Part shown: positions 7,315 through 17,628 of the stretch, piece by piece
How the letters are laid out: each line of letters opens with the position of its first letter
Position numbering within the stretch: position 1 is the stretch's first letter
Virus record (IMG/VR): IMGVR_UViG_3300044681_000343
Coordinates: 1 to 25,344 of that record
Length of the DNA: 25,344 nucleotides
Reading direction: 5' to 3' (one strand)
Source of the DNA: a virus
The notes under the pieces: model-generated
What the model was told of the DNA's origin: nothing
Seen by the model: only the letters and a program-made list of their open reading frames with translations
Database searches by the model: none
Made by a program: the position numbers and the translations under genes

Positions 7315-9165
7315 TTATAGATTCGCTAAAACCCATGTTTTAAATGCAGCATAATCGCCGGCCCCGTCTTGCAAAGCGGTCTTGAGATCTGCGATTTTCA
7401 CATACCCGGGAATTTCTCCATTAGTCGCATCTACCAATAATGTACTGTCGTCAGCAAATATACTACCTATAACGTCGCCGGTTAGGTTTCCAGTGATTCC
7501 TCCTGTGAATACACCTGTGGTTGTTTCTATAGGTCCAACGATTTTACCTTCTGTGGCATCAACTAATAATGTACTATCATCAGCAAATACACTACCGATT
7601 AGATCAGTGGTGATCGAACTGAGATTTGTTAGCGTAGAAGCACCTTGGAAATCTAGTTCGCTGCCCGGTAGCAAACGCATGTACCCGTCGAACTCAACAA
7701 TAGTACCTCCGGATAGATTTCCTATTCTTACCAATGCTGATTCTGTACCGAGCCAAAGACCACCGTTGGCATAACCTTCCCCAGCATTTCCCTCGCCGCC
7801 GTCGATGTACAGATTTCCGCCTTCGCTTAAACTACCACCCGATGTCTCTTGTCCTCGGATTGTAAAGTCTTCTGGAGTTCCGGAAGTTATAACTTGCGGT
7901 GTAATTGTTGCTCCGGTTGGTACAGTTAAGTCCCCGTCCTTGCCGAACACAAAGTCTTCTTGCCCACCACCGCTGGCATTGGTTCTAATAATGATATCGC
8001 TGTCGGTGTTAGAACCATAAATGTAAAAGTCTCCACCTTCATCTGAAAATAATTGATAACCGGTATTTCTAAAGTATACAAAATCAGTAGTAATCTCGCT
8101 GTTATTAACGTTGCCAACTATCAGTCCTTCTGTAGCATCAACTAACAGTGTGCTATCGTCAGCAAACACTGATCCTGTAACGTCACCTACTACAGTGCCT
8201 ACGATATTTCTTGTCAAAGTAGCATCTAATGTTAGATTGATGCCGCCGGTGCCTGCATCTATAGTTAATCCGTTTCCTACCGCTAGGCTAGTTACACCGG
8301 TATTAGTAAACGTTAAAGTATCTGTTAGAGGTGTGGTAGTGATACTTAGGCCGTCGCCGCTGGTTTGTATGGTTAGTGTATCGGAAGTACTGTCAGCAGC
8401 AATCGATGTTTGTGTAGGAACAGCAATTACACCAAAAGTTTGTTGTGGAACATTTGGCTGAGTGTTGACGATGTTTATGAACCCAGTGACTGGATCTCTT
8501 GCAGATACTGAAATTCCTATACCGGGATTTATTCCTACGATTCCTGTATTAGATATTTCGACAGTATTAGTATTGTTATCTAATGAAATACCAAGCCCGG
8601 CTTCGGCTCGTGTTACACCGATGTTAGTAATAACGATATCGCCGACTGTAGAAGAAACACTAATTCCAGTTCCTGAATTAGCAGATAATACTCCGGTGTT
8701 GCTAATTGTCACAGTGTCCGACGTTGAATTTGTAGTGATATTGATACCATTGCCGTTAGCAAAATTTAATGTATCAGTCCCGTCGTCTGCTTCGATATTG
8801 TCCTGGCCAGCCACTGATATGAATTTGAAATAGTTTTCGTCTACCCTCAACCCACCAATAGTCGATCCGACTGGCAAATTAATAGTTTCTCCAGAGGATG
8901 TAATAACAGCCTCACCGAGATATAAGCTAGAACCACTTAAATACAAATCTCTCCATCTTTTAGTAGATGATCCGAGATCATAAACTTCCGAAGAAGAAGG
9001 GCTAACATTAGTTGATAAACTATTAAAATCAACAACAGATCCACCGCCGATTGTTGCATATAGTTCAACGAAGTTTTGATTAATTATCCTAAATGCGGTA
9101 TCGATATCACTCCAGAGTACTGGAGGGCTACCTGGACTAACTATGTTGTCTGATGTATATGCCAT
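7315..9165 (-). CDS. Tail-fibre-like repetitive virion protein (616 aa)
   Basis: This protein has the composition of a trimeric phage fibre: rich in Gly, Ser, Thr, Asn and Asp, with almost no Cys or Trp. The N-terminus (WSDIDTAFRIINQNFVELYA) is a diverged form of the module that opens the two neighbouring virion proteins. Residues about 150-310 carry tandem beta repeats of the form NTGV...GxGIxVS.....DxIxIxNTG. Three copies of FADDSTLLVDATEGxIxG occur at about residues 330, 525 and 570; this motif is, from memory, common in marine T4-like phage fibres. A region around 430-500 (GNLYIDGGEGNAGEGYANGG) is Gly-rich. The C-terminus is short and helical (IADLKTALQDGAGDYAAFKT). Its ATG overlaps the stop of the giant gene (TAATG). 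Host-recognition or fibre-shaft role is inferred. Confidence 0.8.
   Translation of the reverse strand: MAYTSDNIVSPGSPPVLWSDIDTAFRIINQNFVELYATIGGGSVVDFNSLSTNVSPSSSEVYDLGSSTKRWRDLYLSGSSLYLGEAVITSSGETINLPVGSTIGGLRVDENYFKFISVAGQDNIEADDGTDTLNFANGNGINITTNSTSDTVTISNTGVLSANSGTGISVSSTVGDIVITNIGVTRAEAGLGISLDNNTNTVEISNTGIVGINPGIGISVSARDPVTGFINIVNTQPNVPQQTFGVIAVPTQTSIAADSTSDTLTIQTSGDGLSITTTPLTDTLTFTNTGVTSLAVGNGLTIDAGTGGINLTLDATLTRNIVGTVVGDVTGSVFADDSTLLVDATEGLIVGNVNNSEITTDFVYFRNTGYQLFSDEGGDFYIYGSNTDSDIIIRTNASGGGQEDFVFGKDGDLTVPTGATITPQVITSGTPEDFTIRGQETSGGSLSEGGNLYIDGGEGNAGEGYANGGLWLGTESALVRIGNLSGGTIVEFDGYMRLLPGSELDFQGASTLTNLSSITTDLIGSVFADDSTLLVDATEGKIVGPIETTTGVFTGGITGNLTGDVIGSIFADDSTLLVDATNGEIPGYVKIADLKTALQDGAGDYAAFKTWVLANL
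7402..8183 (-). repeat. Three copies of a FADDSTLLVDAT-encoding repeat
   Basis: Three related segments of about 70-80 bp occur at roughly 8114-8183, 7531-7606 and 7402-7480 (minus strand). Each encodes a variant of GDVIGSxFADDSTLLVDATxGxIxG. The similarity is visible at DNA level, with third-position drift, so these are diverged internal duplications of a protein module rather than recent copies. They are coding repeats inside the 616-aa fibre gene. They could act as recombination points for swapping fibre segments. Confidence 0.8.
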
Positions 9166-12100
9166 TATGTTCTTCCTACGGCAACTTCGATAGTGCCAAT
9201 ATGATCTGAATCATAGTTTTCTAGCGCCTTTCCTATGATAGTTCCTGCTTTAGCATCGCCCCTTACGCTGACAGCAACGCCCGGTATCCCCGATGTAACC
9301 ATAAGGTCTCCTTTTCCAATCTTGCCTACTACACGACAAGGAACACGACCTTGCAATGCTAGCAGTGTTTTAATTCCTGGACACGATTCATTCATGATCA
9401 GAGCAGCATTTTCACTGACCACGCCAGCGACTCGATGATCCGCCTTGACATTACCTAGAGTTACTTCTTTGTCTCCTCCGAATATCAGTACAGTTCCGAC
9501 TTCGTATTCTTTATCTGCTTCATAATATTCAGCTAGGTCAGCATATGTGGCCTGTAGCTTAGATCCACTTGCCAGTACAAATGTACCCGTCATTGTGGTA
9601 TTTGGTGAGCCGCTACCTGTAATTGCACTAGCAGTTATGGTTGAACAGGTGATAGGAGAGTAGCCAATACCGTTTTGCGGACGGAATATATGTCCGTCGT
9701 TATCGTAATAATTTCTCTTGTCAGTAGCTAGACTACCGTCACCTAGCAAGATCGCTGCTTGATCTAAAAATCCGTACAGTTGTACGACACCGCCACCGCC
9801 CGAAGTAGTAGTATCTGCTAGCAGTTTAGTGTCGATCTTAAATTGTGCAGCAGAAATTACTCTTCCTGCGAAGTCTCCGTTGCTGTCTCGCTTTACTAGA
9901 GTACTGGCAGTGTTGTTTGAATCTGAATCTATTACCTCGAAGCTATCTGATAATCCAGCGCCTGTATCCCCACTAAAGCTAGTAGCATTCTTTCTTCTTA
10001 AGAATCCCACAGCAGTGAAGTTTGATTTCTTAACAGCTAACCCTTCGTTGACTACGGTAGCGAATGATACCGCAGTAGGAGTCGCAGTCGAACCAGTGCT
10101 ATTACCGATCACGGTGTCGCTGGCCAATTGCTGTATTTCACCCAGAGCAACGCCATTAGCTTTGATACCTACCCATCCATTCGTGATTTCGAAATTTGCA
10201 CTGTCAAAACTTGCGAGACCGCTGGCTGCTTGTATGGTACTAGCTGATCCAGTCGGTGCAGATGAAATAGCATCTGCGATATTCATATTCAATTTGCTCT
10301 GCTGGATACCCGCAGATGCATTAATGTCTGCATCTAAGATCACTTCAGGATTGATCTGCGCATCAATCGTGTTCGCGCTAGAATCGATATCTAATGCTAT
10401 GTCACCGACGATACGGGCATTTATAGCAGTGTTTCCGTCACCGGTGAACACTAACAGGTCGTTGGCTTGAATATCAGTGATATCGAATTCTTGAAGATTT
10501 GTAAAAGTCAGACTCTGTAGGTTTACTGCATCGAGCGGGTTCACAGGATCCGCTAGGCTAACGATTTTATTTTCTCCGAGATTCATGTCAGCTTTCATTG
10601 GTAGCTGACCATCCAAGGACATGTAACCACCGGTGAACGCAGGAATTAGAGAAGATGGAGTAACTACTGATCCACCGTGTGTGATACCTAATCTTCTTTC
10701 GATGTAGATACGAGTAGCGTTTTCTGTTGGCACAGTATCTGTGGCATTATCTACGAATCCCGAATCTGTAGAGAATTCAGCGATAGGCACACCTCTCTTG
10801 AATCCGATACCATCTAAGTTACTCAGGGCAATCGCAGCTGAGAATGTAACCTGTCCAGTACCTTGGTCAACACGGAAATAAGGACCTACAGTAAAGTTAC
10901 CAAATTGGTCTGTGGTCACGTAGAAAACACGACCTACACCTCGTTCCTCAGTTTCCGCAGCAGGGTTTGCTGCATTTACCGGCGCACCATAGATCTCGTT
11001 TGGATAGTTAGTATCTGCATAAGAACCTGTACCAATTTCTAATAGGTCGTGCGATGTAACTCGAGTCAACGAAATCCTAATAGTTAACGTACCTGGTTCT
11101 CCTTTAGGTACTCCTGATTTTAATGTTGGCAATGTGTTAAACTGAACTACAGAATCTACTAATCCTCGGTTTAGTCTAACAAGGGCATATGGTTCTTCTG
11201 TTATGGTTTCATTGTCATATCCTGTGATCGTGTATTCTTGTCCCTTGAATACCAATTTGCTACCAAGCACTCGACTTTCTTCTGGTCCAATCGGAACCAC
11301 TGCGAATTCTTGATCACCAACACCACCTACGACAAGTTGAACACTAAACGTTCCAGAACCACTCGATAATGATTGTACTTCTGCTGACTCACCTAGCAGA
11401 ACGTTTACTGTAAATTCAGTCGGACTAACAACGTTCGCTACGAAATAATGTCTTGTCGATGAAATACCACCAGGTAAACTTCCTCCAGCAGTTACACTAA
11501 ACCTAACCACATCGCCGTTGCTAAATCCGTGATTAGTTGATGTTGTAACAACTGCAGGATTGGCTACCGTGATCGTGCAGGTGAATGCAGTGTCTGTGTA
11601 AGGTTGTATTGGCCATACAGTAAGATCGATGTAGTTATAGTTTTCTCTTAGTGTAGTTCTCGCTAGACCTTCTAGATAGTATTGATGTGTTCCTGATCCT
11701 ACAGTAGTGGTTGCTACTGGAGTTCCATTCTTGGTTAGAGAGATTTGAAATGTATTTCTAGTAAGATTGTCAGGAAGAACAAAATAATATACTCCGGCAA
11801 CTATTCCTTCTGGTAATTCACCGTCAGTCAAGAAAGATATTAGATAACCAGGTTCTAGCTCATGGTTAGTTCTAGTAATAGTTACTGGATCGGAATTGCT
11901 GATAGTACAGGTTCTTCCGCCGACAGGGTCTTGATATTCTTCGAATTGTAAAACACGATAAACGTCTTCAGATTCGTTCAGTACTAAACCAGTCGAAGGT
12001 CTTGTAGTTACTTCGACAATATCACCAGTTAGAACTACCTGAGCATTTTGTCTGATGGTTAAAGGAGTTCCATCAAGAACAGGAGCTTCTAACCCTTCGC

Positions 12101-15100
12101 CGTCGGATGCCGCGAGATTTAATCTAGCAACACCGTCGGGCAAATCTTCTGTGGCTACAGATGTTACGGTATATCTATAGAGCTCGTAGCCAAAATCTAT
12201 TTCTAGTTCGCTGTTATTTAAAGGAACATATGTGTAATTATTAACATATATTACTAATCCTCCAGCGATGTTTGCATATAAAGCTCCGGGGAAATAACAG
12301 GTACAACCTTGGCTTAAATCATAATATAAATTAACAGGAGTAGGAACTTCTAACGGATCGGCACCGTCTGCGATCAATGCATATACACCGTGTGCCGATG
12401 ATCCTCCTACAGAACGTATCTGTGCACCGTTCAATGCAAAATACGAAACGTAACAGTAATAGGTAAACATCGACACGGCTTCAGTTAAGCCACCGTTAGT
12501 AGCTAACAGACCGTAGCCCATGTCGTTGATCTGTGTAAAGTCGTTTGACAACATAGATCTGTTACCAGGCATCAATACTTCGTAGACGTTGATATTATCT
12601 TCAATCCATTCGATAGTATCTTCTTGGATGGTTTCTTTTGCTGTATCGAGTGCCTCCTTAGAAGTTTTTAATGCAGTCGTATAAGAATAAGCATCTAAGT
12701 CAGGAAGTACTTCTGCTGGTAACGAACCTAGACCATCTCTAACAGTATCAGCTACAATCTGTAATAGACCTTCGATAGTTGTATGTAATGTTGCAGATGC
12801 CGCGGTACCTGTTACTCGCGAAGTGCTTGAGTATACAGTAGTCGGAGCTTGATTCTGGATTACCTGGTTGATTAGGTATGCTAGGTATTCATAGGCCGCA
12901 GCGGTCTCTGGTTCCTCTCCTGGATTAAAGATCGGATTTCCTGCGATCACGCTGCTGTAATATTTGTAAGCAGCATCTCTAGTCTGGCTGTTGCCACCAT
13001 AGAGCAAGTCATAGGTCACAGACTCAACAACTAGTCTAGTATCTCTAGCACAGGCAATACTGTTGTAAACAAAGCCGCTGTCAAATATACCAGTTCCTGC
13101 TAGGACGATCTGAGAATCAATCCAATCAGTTGTTGCTGAACCAATAGCTGTCTGTGCAGTTGAATCGAGAGCAGCATGCTCGGATTGTAAAGTTGCACTA
13201 GTCCATGTAATATCTGGTGCGGTTCTAGCTGGCAATGTTCCGTCACTGTCGATAGTATCGTATATAGATTGTACTAACGCTTCGGCAGCACTAGCAGCAC
13301 CCGCGCTACCTGCTGTTCCGCTAACGTCTTGAACTTCAGTAGTTCCTGAACTTTCTGTAACATCAGTTTCAAGAATAACTTCACCGACGATAGTTTTTAG
13401 TCTTGCTAATGCAGCAAGTATTTCATCTTTCTCTCCAGTGCCGTATTGTGCCACAGCATTGTCATAATAGGCTTTGGCAGCATCGTATGTCTGTAGATTT
13501 CCACCGTAGTTGATATCGTAGATCAGTGCATCAACGATAAGTCCAACGTCACGACTGCAGGCTTCCTCGTTGTATGTGAAAGAAGCAGTAAACGGAGTTC
13601 CTAGATCAGCTGTTACTTGATCAGCGATCCAAGAAATGATTTCATCTTGTAAAAATGCTTTGTTAGCCTGTAGCTGTTGTCTAGCGTATAGGTAACCAGT
13701 ATCGCTGGCGTTACCAGTACCACCTGTAGGAATAGTCAGTGTATATGAATCGGCAGCACTGGCTCCGTTGTTGATAATATCAATGACTTCATTCCAAAGA
13801 CTTGTGGCTCTAGAAATAGCAGTAGCATTAGTGAGTTCATCAATGGTGTAGTGTTTAGCACGTATCAGGCCCTGTAGAGTCTGTTCCTTTTGGCTAGTTA
13901 ATACTGTGCTGGCACCTGCCATTAGGTAGCGCAGCGCAGAGCTAACAGTTCTGTAGTTTGTGTTGAAAGCAAAGTCATATCTTATAGAGTCAACAATGTA
14001 TCCGACATCTCTTTCGCAGGCAGCAGAATCATAGGTAAAGCCGTTCCAAATGGTTCCGCCGTTACTGATGTTGTAGTTGATCCAAGCAACGAGTTCGTCA
14101 GCAAGGAAATCAACGTTTGCTAATAACAAGGCCTTAGCCGCTGCTATGTCTGCAGATACGCCAGACGGATTTGTAAGTACCAGTGTTGGCGCAAATGAAC
14201 TACCGTTTCTTACGATAGATGCGATAACAGCAGAACTCGTTGTTGCTGTAGCTACTGCATCTCCGCTGATGGTAGATATATAAGTTTTTGCTATTCTATG
14301 AGCTTCTTCGATGGCTCTAGAAGTAATATCGGATTGATCATTAACAACCACTGCTGCATTAGCCTGTCTATAAGTGAGACCTGCTTTCCGTGCATGATAG
14401 TTTGAACCAAATACGATATCATACCCTAATCCGTCTATGATAAGTCCGACATCACGATAGCAGATATCTGAATCATATTCAATAGGATCATCTAACCAAG
14501 GAGTCGTTTCGTCTAAAATAAATGATGCTGTGGAAGTCGCAGTAGCTCGTCCTTCGGTTACTTGGAAAGTAAAATCTCTAATATAGTTGATTCTATAGAT
14601 AGTATCATTAACGATAAACGATGCTGGAAGGTTAGGCATACGAGCTAAGTTTCCAACTCTTAAAAATGTATTACTATCTCTTTCTAAGATTTTAAATCTA
14701 ATATTACCAGCGAATCCGTCGACGAACATACCACCTGCGAATGTCTGGCGTCCTGTGGACTTACTGAATGATGCACATTCTTGAGCATACGGCGATCGAG
14801 CTAAGATTTGTCCCCAGGGGTCTAACACTAGAGCAAAACCTCCGTGTCCTTGCATAGTGATAGCCTGCCAACGAACGGAGTCGTTGGCTAAGAATACGTC
14901 CATTTGATCGTTGTCTTTGGGATAGTTAACGCTGTCAGAATTTTCTATGACATCGATCAATGCATTAATCAGTGATTGTACGACTCCGCCGGGTTTGGTT
15001 ACAGTTCCGCCGGATGTGTATGCAGTAAACTCTCTACTGTCAATTAGATCAGCACCGGCATATTCTCTGATACCAAAAGATGTTGAATTAATAACATCGA

Positions 15101-17600
15101 CATAATAATTATTACCGTTCAATTCGGTCGTGCCGCCGATGCCGCCAACGACGATTTCGTCGCCTGTGACCAAATTATGATTGGTTGCAGTTGTAATTAC
15201 ACAAGGATTGGCCAGCGTGATGTTAGAAATATTAATGACGGTGCCAGTCACACCGGATTCTGTTTGATAAGCGCCATCAACGATCTGCGGATTAATTACA
15301 GGATAGTATAATTCTGTGATAGCAATGTTTTTCAATACCAATTGTATCAGTGCGGCCAATCTTCTGATAGCTGCGACAGTCTCATCTAGCTGTGTTGTGA
15401 TAGCGATAAGACCGCTGGCATTTCCTTTGTATTTTAAAGCTGCTGATATAGTTCTATCACTGCCTCCGTATTTTAAATCAAACACCATGGCATCGATAAT
15501 GAGACCCACGTCTCTCTGGCATAGTGTTTTGTTATAAAGGAAACTGGCTACGTATGGATCGATTTCGTTAGCTATTTGATAATCGATCCAACCTACTACC
15601 TGTTGCTGTAAGAACTCTCTGTTTAATCTCAATAATTCAGCTGCTGCGGTATAATATCCTTTGTTATCGATCAAGGGGTAAACTGGTCGACTGACATCGG
15701 TTAGATAGTGATAACCGAATTGTTGATCTGCAGTTTCTAATCCATCAATGACTAAATCTCTGCGGAAATATAAAAATGCCCAAGGACTAGAACTTATGCC
15801 TGGCTTTGGTCTAATAATACAGCGTCTAAACTCGTCACCGACGATAGATACGTTCTGGGGAATACGTAAAGGATAATTTTCTTCGTAGATACCACTTTCT
15901 ACTAGAACGGTGATTTGGGTTTGTACGCCAACGTCACCGTAGGAAATCCATTCTCCTTCTCCGTATGTTTCAGAATCTATAAACGTGCCATAAATGATAT
16001 CAACATCGAATATTTCTCGACCTTCTGAATCTAGCTCGCCTTGGTGCGCTAGTATTTGTGCTAACGCTCCTGAGGTCTCGCCGCGGATATATAGACCTTC
16101 TCTGATGTCTCTGGTTCTCGCTGCCGATGCGGTAATAGTAGTAACATCACCAGTAAAATCAGTCCTATAACCATCTGTTTTTAATAAAAATCTAGGAAGA
16201 TTAACAACTACAGAAGGTATACTGGTAAATCCAGAACCTGGATCAGTAACAGTGATACTGAGGACTTCTCCGTCAACAACATTGGCAGTACCAAAAGCTC
16301 CAGCACCACCGCCACCTGCTACACGAACAGAAACTAAACCATATCCGCTGCCACCGTCATTGACCTGTATGTTATTGACATTAAAGGTAACTGAAAATTC
16401 AGCACCGTTAGGAGTTCTAGGAGGTATTACTCCTTCGGAGTCTGTAGCAGTGGTCTCGACGATTCGTTCAGATCCTACTAAAGTACCAGGCAATGATGTA
16501 TAGACTCCGCTGCTTAATACTCTAAATGTTAATACTCCTCCAGGAGTGGCTGTAGTCGATAAAACTTGAAGTCTAGCAGGTTCTGTATAAATTCCCCCTA
16601 CGAAAGTGATGATATCGCCGATATCGTAGTTAACACCCACGCTTTCTGTAGTAATGACATCAGCACTCATCAGTGCTATTCCGTTAAACCCACTACCAGA
16701 ACTTGGAGCTACGTCGATCTTTTCTAGAGTTACTTTAGATGCCCCCTCGTTATAAGTTAATACTTTCTTATAAGGACCTATTTCTGGTCGTGAGTCATTG
16801 ATGATTTCTTCAGCACGTTTTAAAGCAGCCTCGATAGTGCGATAAGCATAAGCAAGAGCACGACCTTGAAGTTCTCTAGATACTCCTACTCGATCGTCAG
16901 AACCAGAAGTTGCAACATATAAATTTACAGCACTGCCGAATGCGGAATTATCTACATATGCCTTTGTGGCAGCAATCAAGCCGTCATATATTTCGTCGTC
17001 TTCTGGTATTGGATTTCTAGCTAAAATCAACGGACCAGTCATAGTTCCGAATTCGCTATTCGATCTTCCAGTTTCTGGATCTATTCCATTTACACCTGCA
17101 CGTGAAATTTTACTGTCTGCATAGGCTTTGCTAACCGCTTCTCTAGGAAATACCGGACCTCCGGGTGACTCTGAAAAGAATTCGTATGGGGGTAGATCTA
17201 GAATTCTTTTTTGCTGTCCACCATAAAATGCACTTAAATCGCCCCCTAGCTGAGGAGCTGGGTCTCCGGAGACTGCTGAGAATTCTGAGTTTAGTCTAAT
17301 TTCATTGAGGTTTCCATCGGGGTTAAAATCTATTTTTATACCAACACCTTCTACTAACTGTTTGAATTTAATTCCGGTTACGCCAGTGTCGGGATCAGCA
17401 CCTACTACTAATAAGGCATTCTCTTGACCTAGATAAGTTTCCGGTGTATCATCTAATCCGATAAAAGTAAGTCTTTCGCCTAGGCCCAAAGAGCTATAAA
17501 GCTCTCGGAAATTATCGTTTACTTTTCTAAACGAATCGCGAATACTATCGCCGGTTCCATCGTTGCCTACGATGCCGATATCAATGATTTTACGTGCCAT
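9165..17600 (-). CDS. Giant multidomain virion/fibre protein (2811 aa)
   Basis: One uninterrupted frame fills a third of the window. Modules in order: the N-terminal module shared with neighbours (IGIVGNDGTGDSIRDSFRKV, about residues 5-35); Gly-rich beta repeats (about 380-460); a pectate-lyase-like beta-helix segment (VESGIYEENYPLRIPQNVSI, about 560-610); five repeats with a conserved Cys-x-Arg-Asp core (about 690-1550); three FCCH-like beta modules (TNHxL.TGD.., about 790, 1900 and 2015); a YVTTDQFGNFTVGPYFRVDQ segment (about 2225) common in marine T4-like structural proteins; and a C-terminal domain starting ATYADLAEYYEADKEYEVGT (about 2685-2811). That last domain resembles Peptidase_G2/intramolecular-chaperone ends that trimerise and may self-cleave. 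It is probably a very long fibre or baseplate protein. It has an AGGG ribosome binding site and a late-promoter-like element. Domain names are pattern matches by eye. Confidence 0.85.
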   Translation of the reverse strand: MARKIIDIGIVGNDGTGDSIRDSFRKVNDNFRELYSSLGLGERLTFIGLDDTPETYLGQENALLVVGADPDTGVTGIKFKQLVEGVGIKIDFNPDGNLNEIRLNSEFSAVSGDPAPQLGGDLSAFYGGQQKRILDLPPYEFFSESPGGPVFPREAVSKAYADSKISRAGVNGIDPETGRSNSEFGTMTGPLILARNPIPEDDEIYDGLIAATKAYVDNSAFGSAVNLYVATSGSDDRVGVSRELQGRALAYAYRTIEAALKRAEEIINDSRPEIGPYKKVLTYNEGASKVTLEKIDVAPSSGSGFNGIALMSADVITTESVGVNYDIGDIITFVGGIYTEPARLQVLSTTATPGGVLTFRVLSSGVYTSLPGTLVGSERIVETTATDSEGVIPPRTPNGAEFSVTFNVNNIQVNDGGSGYGLVSVRVAGGGGAGAFGTANVVDGEVLSITVTDPGSGFTSIPSVVVNLPRFLLKTDGYRTDFTGDVTTITASAARTRDIREGLYIRGETSGALAQILAHQGELDSEGREIFDVDIIYGTFIDSETYGEGEWISYGDVGVQTQITVLVESGIYEENYPLRIPQNVSIVGDEFRRCIIRPKPGISSSPWAFLYFRRDLVIDGLETADQQFGYHYLTDVSRPVYPLIDNKGYYTAAAELLRLNREFLQQQVVGWIDYQIANEIDPYVASFLYNKTLCQRDVGLIIDAMVFDLKYGGSDRTISAALKYKGNASGLIAITTQLDETVAAIRRLAALIQLVLKNIAITELYYPVINPQIVDGAYQTESGVTGTVINISNITLANPCVITTATNHNLVTGDEIVVGGIGGTTELNGNNYYVDVINSTSFGIREYAGADLIDSREFTAYTSGGTVTKPGGVVQSLINALIDVIENSDSVNYPKDNDQMDVFLANDSVRWQAITMQGHGGFALVLDPWGQILARSPYAQECASFSKSTGRQTFAGGMFVDGFAGNIRFKILERDSNTFLRVGNLARMPNLPASFIVNDTIYRINYIRDFTFQVTEGRATATSTASFILDETTPWLDDPIEYDSDICYRDVGLIIDGLGYDIVFGSNYHARKAGLTYRQANAAVVVNDQSDITSRAIEEAHRIAKTYISTISGDAVATATTSSAVIASIVRNGSSFAPTLVLTNPSGVSADIAAAKALLLANVDFLADELVAWINYNISNGGTIWNGFTYDSAACERDVGYIVDSIRYDFAFNTNYRTVSSALRYLMAGASTVLTSQKEQTLQGLIRAKHYTIDELTNATAISRATSLWNEVIDIINNGASAADSYTLTIPTGGTGNASDTGYLYARQQLQANKAFLQDEIISWIADQVTADLGTPFTASFTYNEEACSRDVGLIVDALIYDINYGGNLQTYDAAKAYYDNAVAQYGTGEKDEILAALARLKTIVGEVILETDVTESSGTTEVQDVSGTAGSAGAASAAEALVQSIYDTIDSDGTLPARTAPDITWTSATLQSEHAALDSTAQTAIGSATTDWIDSQIVLAGTGIFDSGFVYNSIACARDTRLVVESVTYDLLYGGNSQTRDAAYKYYSSVIAGNPIFNPGEEPETAAAYEYLAYLINQVIQNQAPTTVYSSTSRVTGTAASATLHTTIEGLLQIVADTVRDGLGSLPAEVLPDLDAYSYTTALKTSKEALDTAKETIQEDTIEWIEDNINVYEVLMPGNRSMLSNDFTQINDMGYGLLATNGGLTEAVSMFTYYCYVSYFALNGAQIRSVGGSSAHGVYALIADGADPLEVPTPVNLYYDLSQGCTCYFPGALYANIAGGLVIYVNNYTYVPLNNSELEIDFGYELYRYTVTSVATEDLPDGVARLNLAASDGEGLEAPVLDGTPLTIRQNAQVVLTGDIVEVTTRPSTGLVLNESEDVYRVLQFEEYQDPVGGRTCTISNSDPVTITRTNHELEPGYLISFLTDGELPEGIVAGVYYFVLPDNLTRNTFQISLTKNGTPVATTTVGSGTHQYYLEGLARTTLRENYNYIDLTVWPIQPYTDTAFTCTITVANPAVVTTSTNHGFSNGDVVRFSVTAGGSLPGGISSTRHYFVANVVSPTEFTVNVLLGESAEVQSLSSGSGTFSVQLVVGGVGDQEFAVVPIGPEESRVLGSKLVFKGQEYTITGYDNETITEEPYALVRLNRGLVDSVVQFNTLPTLKSGVPKGEPGTLTIRISLTRVTSHDLLEIGTGSYADTNYPNEIYGAPVNAANPAAETEERGVGRVFYVTTDQFGNFTVGPYFRVDQGTGQVTFSAAIALSNLDGIGFKRGVPIAEFSTDSGFVDNATDTVPTENATRIYIERRLGITHGGSVVTPSSLIPAFTGGYMSLDGQLPMKADMNLGENKIVSLADPVNPLDAVNLQSLTFTNLQEFDITDIQANDLLVFTGDGNTAINARIVGDIALDIDSSANTIDAQINPEVILDADINASAGIQQSKLNMNIADAISSAPTGSASTIQAASGLASFDSANFEITNGWVGIKANGVALGEIQQLASDTVIGNSTGSTATPTAVSFATVVNEGLAVKKSNFTAVGFLRRKNATSFSGDTGAGLSDSFEVIDSDSNNTASTLVKRDSNGDFAGRVISAAQFKIDTKLLADTTTSGGGGVVQLYGFLDQAAILLGDGSLATDKRNYYDNDGHIFRPQNGIGYSPITCSTITASAITGSGSPNTTMTGTFVLASGSKLQATYADLAEYYEADKEYEVGTVLIFGGDKEVTLGNVKADHRVAGVVSENAALIMNESCPGIKTLLALQGRVPCRVVGKIGKGDLMVTSGIPGVAVSVRGDAKAGTIIGKALENYDSDHIGTIEVAVGRT
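12953..15543 (-). repeat. Five-fold protein repeat with conserved Cys-x-Arg-Asp core
   Basis: Five segments inside the giant gene encode the pattern Y[ND]xxxCxRDVGxIxDxxxYDxxxGxNxxTxxAxxxY. They lie at about 15425-15543, 14364-14480, 13919-14036, 13459-13578 and 12953-13070. Variants include YNKTLCQRDVGLIIDA, YDSAACERDVGYIVDS and, most diverged, YNSIACARDTRLVVES. At least four are preceded by a helix with a conserved WI pair (for example FLQDEIISWIADQ). The last four units are spaced by about 450-510 bp, and the first is about 1 kb upstream of the second because other domains are inserted. Each copy keeps exactly one Cys in the core. The function is unknown. Confidence 0.8.
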
Positions 17601-17628
17601 AATTTACCCTAATAAAATGGTTATCGTA

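Noticed and set aside
7402-8183. Repeats that could be taken for a CRISPR array
   Set aside because: There are only three diverged copies at irregular spacing, all in frame in one coding sequence.
7382-8833. Several plus-strand frames (130, 71, 116 and 123 aa) opposite the 616-aa fibre gene, with internally similar sequences
   Set aside because: They mirror the FADDSTLLVDAT and NTG repeats of the real gene; repeats on the sense strand produce repeated antisense frames.
9829-10470. 213-aa plus-strand open frame opposite the giant virion gene
   Set aside because: It is antisense to an uninterrupted, clearly coding 2811-codon gene, has no ribosome binding site or recognisable motif, and its Ser/Leu/Ala/Val composition is that expected from the reverse frame of a Gly/Thr/Asp-rich protein.
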